Positions 62,765 to 64,000 of a stretch of DNA of 64,000 nucleotides are shown here, piece after piece. The position numbers and the translations under genes are program-made. Position 1 is the first letter of the stretch. The number at the start of each line of letters is the position of its first letter. This DNA comes from Mesorhizobium australicum (lineage in GTDB: Bacteria; Pseudomonadota; Alphaproteobacteria; Rhizobiales; Rhizobiaceae): the NCBI RefSeq assembly GCF_900177325.1, contig NZ_FXBL01000004.1:682001-746000 (forward strand), given 5' to 3'. The notes below the pieces were generated by a model that ran no database searches, was not told where the DNA came from, and saw only the letters and a list, made by a program, of their open reading frames with translations.

Positions 62765-63751
62765 TCATCCCTTCACCGCCGGCTTCAACCCCCACGGCCG
62801 CCACAAGAGGATCGCCATCATCAGGATCATGTTGGAGGCGAGCGACAGTTTCGGCGCGAGGAAGGCGACGTAGTTGGCCATCAGCCCGACGAGGATCGCG
62901 CCGAGCAGCGAGCCCTGGATCGAACCCAGCCCGCCGATGATGACGACGATGAACACCAGGATCATCAGCTCGCCGCCGATCGCCGGGGTGATCAGGCCCT
63001 GGTAGCCGGCCCACATCGCCCCGCCCATCGCGGCGAGCGCCGAGCCGGCCATGAACACGCCGACAAACAGCCGGTCGATGCGGAAGCCGAGCGATTCCAC
63101 CATTTCACGGTTCTCGACGCCGGCGCGGATGAGCAGCCCGAGCCGGGTGCGGTTGAGCACGAGGTAGAGCGCGACATAGACGGCGAGGCCGAGCAGGAAG
63201 GCGAAGACGCGGTAGATCTCGATCGACACGTCGCCGAGGATGATCGAACCGGTGAGGATCGCCGGCCGGTGCACCTGGATCGGCACGCCGCCCCAGATCG
63301 CAAGGATGAGCTGCTCGGCGACGATCAGCGCCCCCATGGTGATGAGGATCTGCCGCAGGTGGTCCTTGTAGACCGGCTTGACGATGACGCGCTCGAAGGC
63401 CCAGCCGGCGATCGCGCCGAAGGCCGTGGCGGCCCCGATCGCGGCGAACAGCGCGATGAAATTGAGGAACGCGCTGTCGCCGTCGAGCCAGACGCCCAGC
63501 GCCGCGAGCACCGTCGCCGCGATGAAGGCGCCGAAGGAGACGAAGGCCGAATGGCCGAAGTTCAACACGTCCATCAGGCCGAACACCAGTGACAGGCCCG
63601 ACGCCATCAGGAAGATCATCATCCCCATGGAAAGGCCCGCCACCGTCAGCGTCGCCCAGGTGGAGGGCTGGCCGATGAAGACCAGTGCGATCAGCGCCAG
63701 GATGACGGGCAGCATGTAGACGCCGCCGATGCGATCGAGATTCAGGCCCAC
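62765..63751 (-). CDS. livH: Branched-chain amino acid-type ABC transporter permease
   Basis: This is the second permease, about 328 residues from the GTG at 63751 (VGLNLDRIGGVYM) or 316 from the ATG at 63715. LivH blocks: SGLSLVFGLMDVLNFGHSAFVSFGAF, GWAFERVIVKPVY, the cytoplasmic loop RLGLLIRAGVENREMVESLGF and IIGGLGSIQGSLLGAI. Sequence upstream of the start is repeat B, which excludes the longer frame reaching 63904. Confidence 0.93.
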   Translation of the reverse strand: MGLNLDRIGGVYMLPVILALIALVFIGQPSTWATLTVAGLSMGMMIFLMASGLSLVFGLMDVLNFGHSAFVSFGAFIAATVLAALGVWLDGDSAFLNFIALFAAIGAATAFGAIAGWAFERVIVKPVYKDHLRQILITMGALIVAEQLILAIWGGVPIQVHRPAILTGSIILGDVSIEIYRVFAFLLGLAVYVALYLVLNRTRLGLLIRAGVENREMVESLGFRIDRLFVGVFMAGSALAAMGGAMWAGYQGLITPAIGGELMILVFIVVIIGGLGSIQGSLLGAILVGLMANYVAFLAPKLSLASNMILMMAILLWRPWGLKPAVKG

Positions 63752-63794
63752 GTTGCGACACTCCAGACGGCGATCGGGAAGGGCGCAGAACGAC

Positions 63795-63922
63795 CGCCCC
63801 CTCCACCGCCTTCGGCGGTCCCCCTCCCCCGTGAACGGGGGAGGATAAGGGCGCGGTTGGCGCGACAGCGAATCCTCCCCTGCGAAGCGGGGGAGGGGGA
63901 CCACGAAGTGGTGGAGGGGGCG
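63795..63922. repeat. Two copies of repeat family B in opposite orientation
   Basis: The gap between livH and the upstream ATPase gene holds an inverted copy (63795-63848, ACCGCC-GAA-GGCGGT stem) and a direct copy (63871-63922, ACCAC-GAA-GTGGT stem). The two face each other and could fold into a large hairpin in the mRNA between two operon genes. Confidence 0.85.
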
Positions 63923-63947
63923 TATCCCGACGCAGCCAGATGGTCCA

Positions 63948-64000
63948 TCAATGCCCCTCCACGCTGAGGCTCAGCAGCCGCGTCTGCAGCGCCGTATCGG
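63948..64000 (-). CDS. Branched-chain ABC transporter ATP-binding protein, C-terminal end (partial)
   Basis: The minus-strand frame enters at the window edge and stops at 63948, ending LLSLSVEGH. This is the usual extreme C-terminus of LivF/LivG-type ATPases and fits the operon position before livH. Only 16 residues are visible. Confidence 0.5.
   Translation of the reverse strand, partial: DTALQTRLLSLSVEGH

Noticed and set aside
63752..63904. N-terminal extension of livH to 63904
   Set aside because: The extra residues come from repeat B (SFCALPDRR... upstream of VGLNLDR). Permease similarity starts only after the GTG at 63751.

Overview
The window is a GC-rich alphaproteobacterial chromosome segment, most likely from a Mesorhizobium-like member of the Hyphomicrobiales (Phyllobacteriaceae). 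The grounds are the gene content (ActS/ActR-type redox regulators, a De Ley-Doudoroff galactose set, EpmA, a host-attachment protein) and the many short GC-rich intergenic palindromes of the kind seen in rhizobia. No rRNA, tRNA, CRISPR array, IS transposase or integrase was found.

Layout. 1-3.7 kb: end of a cytochrome o oxidase operon (cyoB tail, cyoC, cyoD), SURF1, and a RegB/RegA-type redox two-component pair. 3.7-9.4 kb (mostly minus): PhnA-like protein, D-amino acid dehydrogenase, ferric-reductase-like flavoprotein, glutathione synthetase, GtrA and a GT2 glycosyltransferase. 9.5-17.7 kb (plus): GT-C-like membrane protein, GGDEF/EAL protein, a four-gene galactose/galactonate operon (SDR, dgoK, dgoA, SMP-30 lactonase), an ATP-grasp protein and a SnoaL-like protein. 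17.9-26 kb (minus): a proline-racemase-family enzyme with both catalytic cysteines replaced, an MFS transporter with a large periplasmic insertion, and an EmrAB pump with its MarR regulator. 26-32.6 kb: PQQ dehydrogenase, phytanoyl-CoA dioxygenase-like enzyme, LysR regulator and a Tat-exported solute-binding protein.

32.6-37 kb is the most coherent functional unit. It holds a bufferin-type metallophore operon (DUF2282 precursor, DUF692 enzyme, DUF2063 partner, DoxX membrane protein), divergent from an ECF sigma factor and a NrsF-like (DUF1109) anti-sigma. Two facing GTAAC...CGAA promoter-like sites lie in the intergenic gap. An untracked 54-residue Cys-rich ORF follows the operon. 37-50 kb: EF-P and EpmA, TetR plus a self-sufficient CYP102-type P450, an MmeI-like single-chain restriction-modification enzyme carrying an in-frame palindromic repeat, a secreted protein, and lepA.

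50.5-53.9 kb is compositionally foreign (AT-rich). It contains a tight four-gene minus-strand operon: ribbon-helix-helix protein, two-TM protein, Ser/Thr protein kinase and TPR protein, preceded by a near-consensus sigma-70 promoter. A near-perfect copy of the last 31 bp of lepA sits exactly at its left edge, and an orphan Phd-type antitoxin lies at its right edge. I consider this the best candidate for an undescribed system. 54-64 kb: a mosaic of hairpin repeats, hypothetical proteins, a MaoC/CitE pair, a family III CoA-transferase, ComM, a host-attachment protein, and a branched-chain ABC transporter (livH, livM, end of an ATPase gene) with a linked hydrolase.

Several repeat families recur between genes. 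One is an 11-bp-arm hairpin with a GGT loop in four copies whose arms differ by compensatory changes. Another is a two-hairpin element in four copies, one of which is inside a coding sequence.
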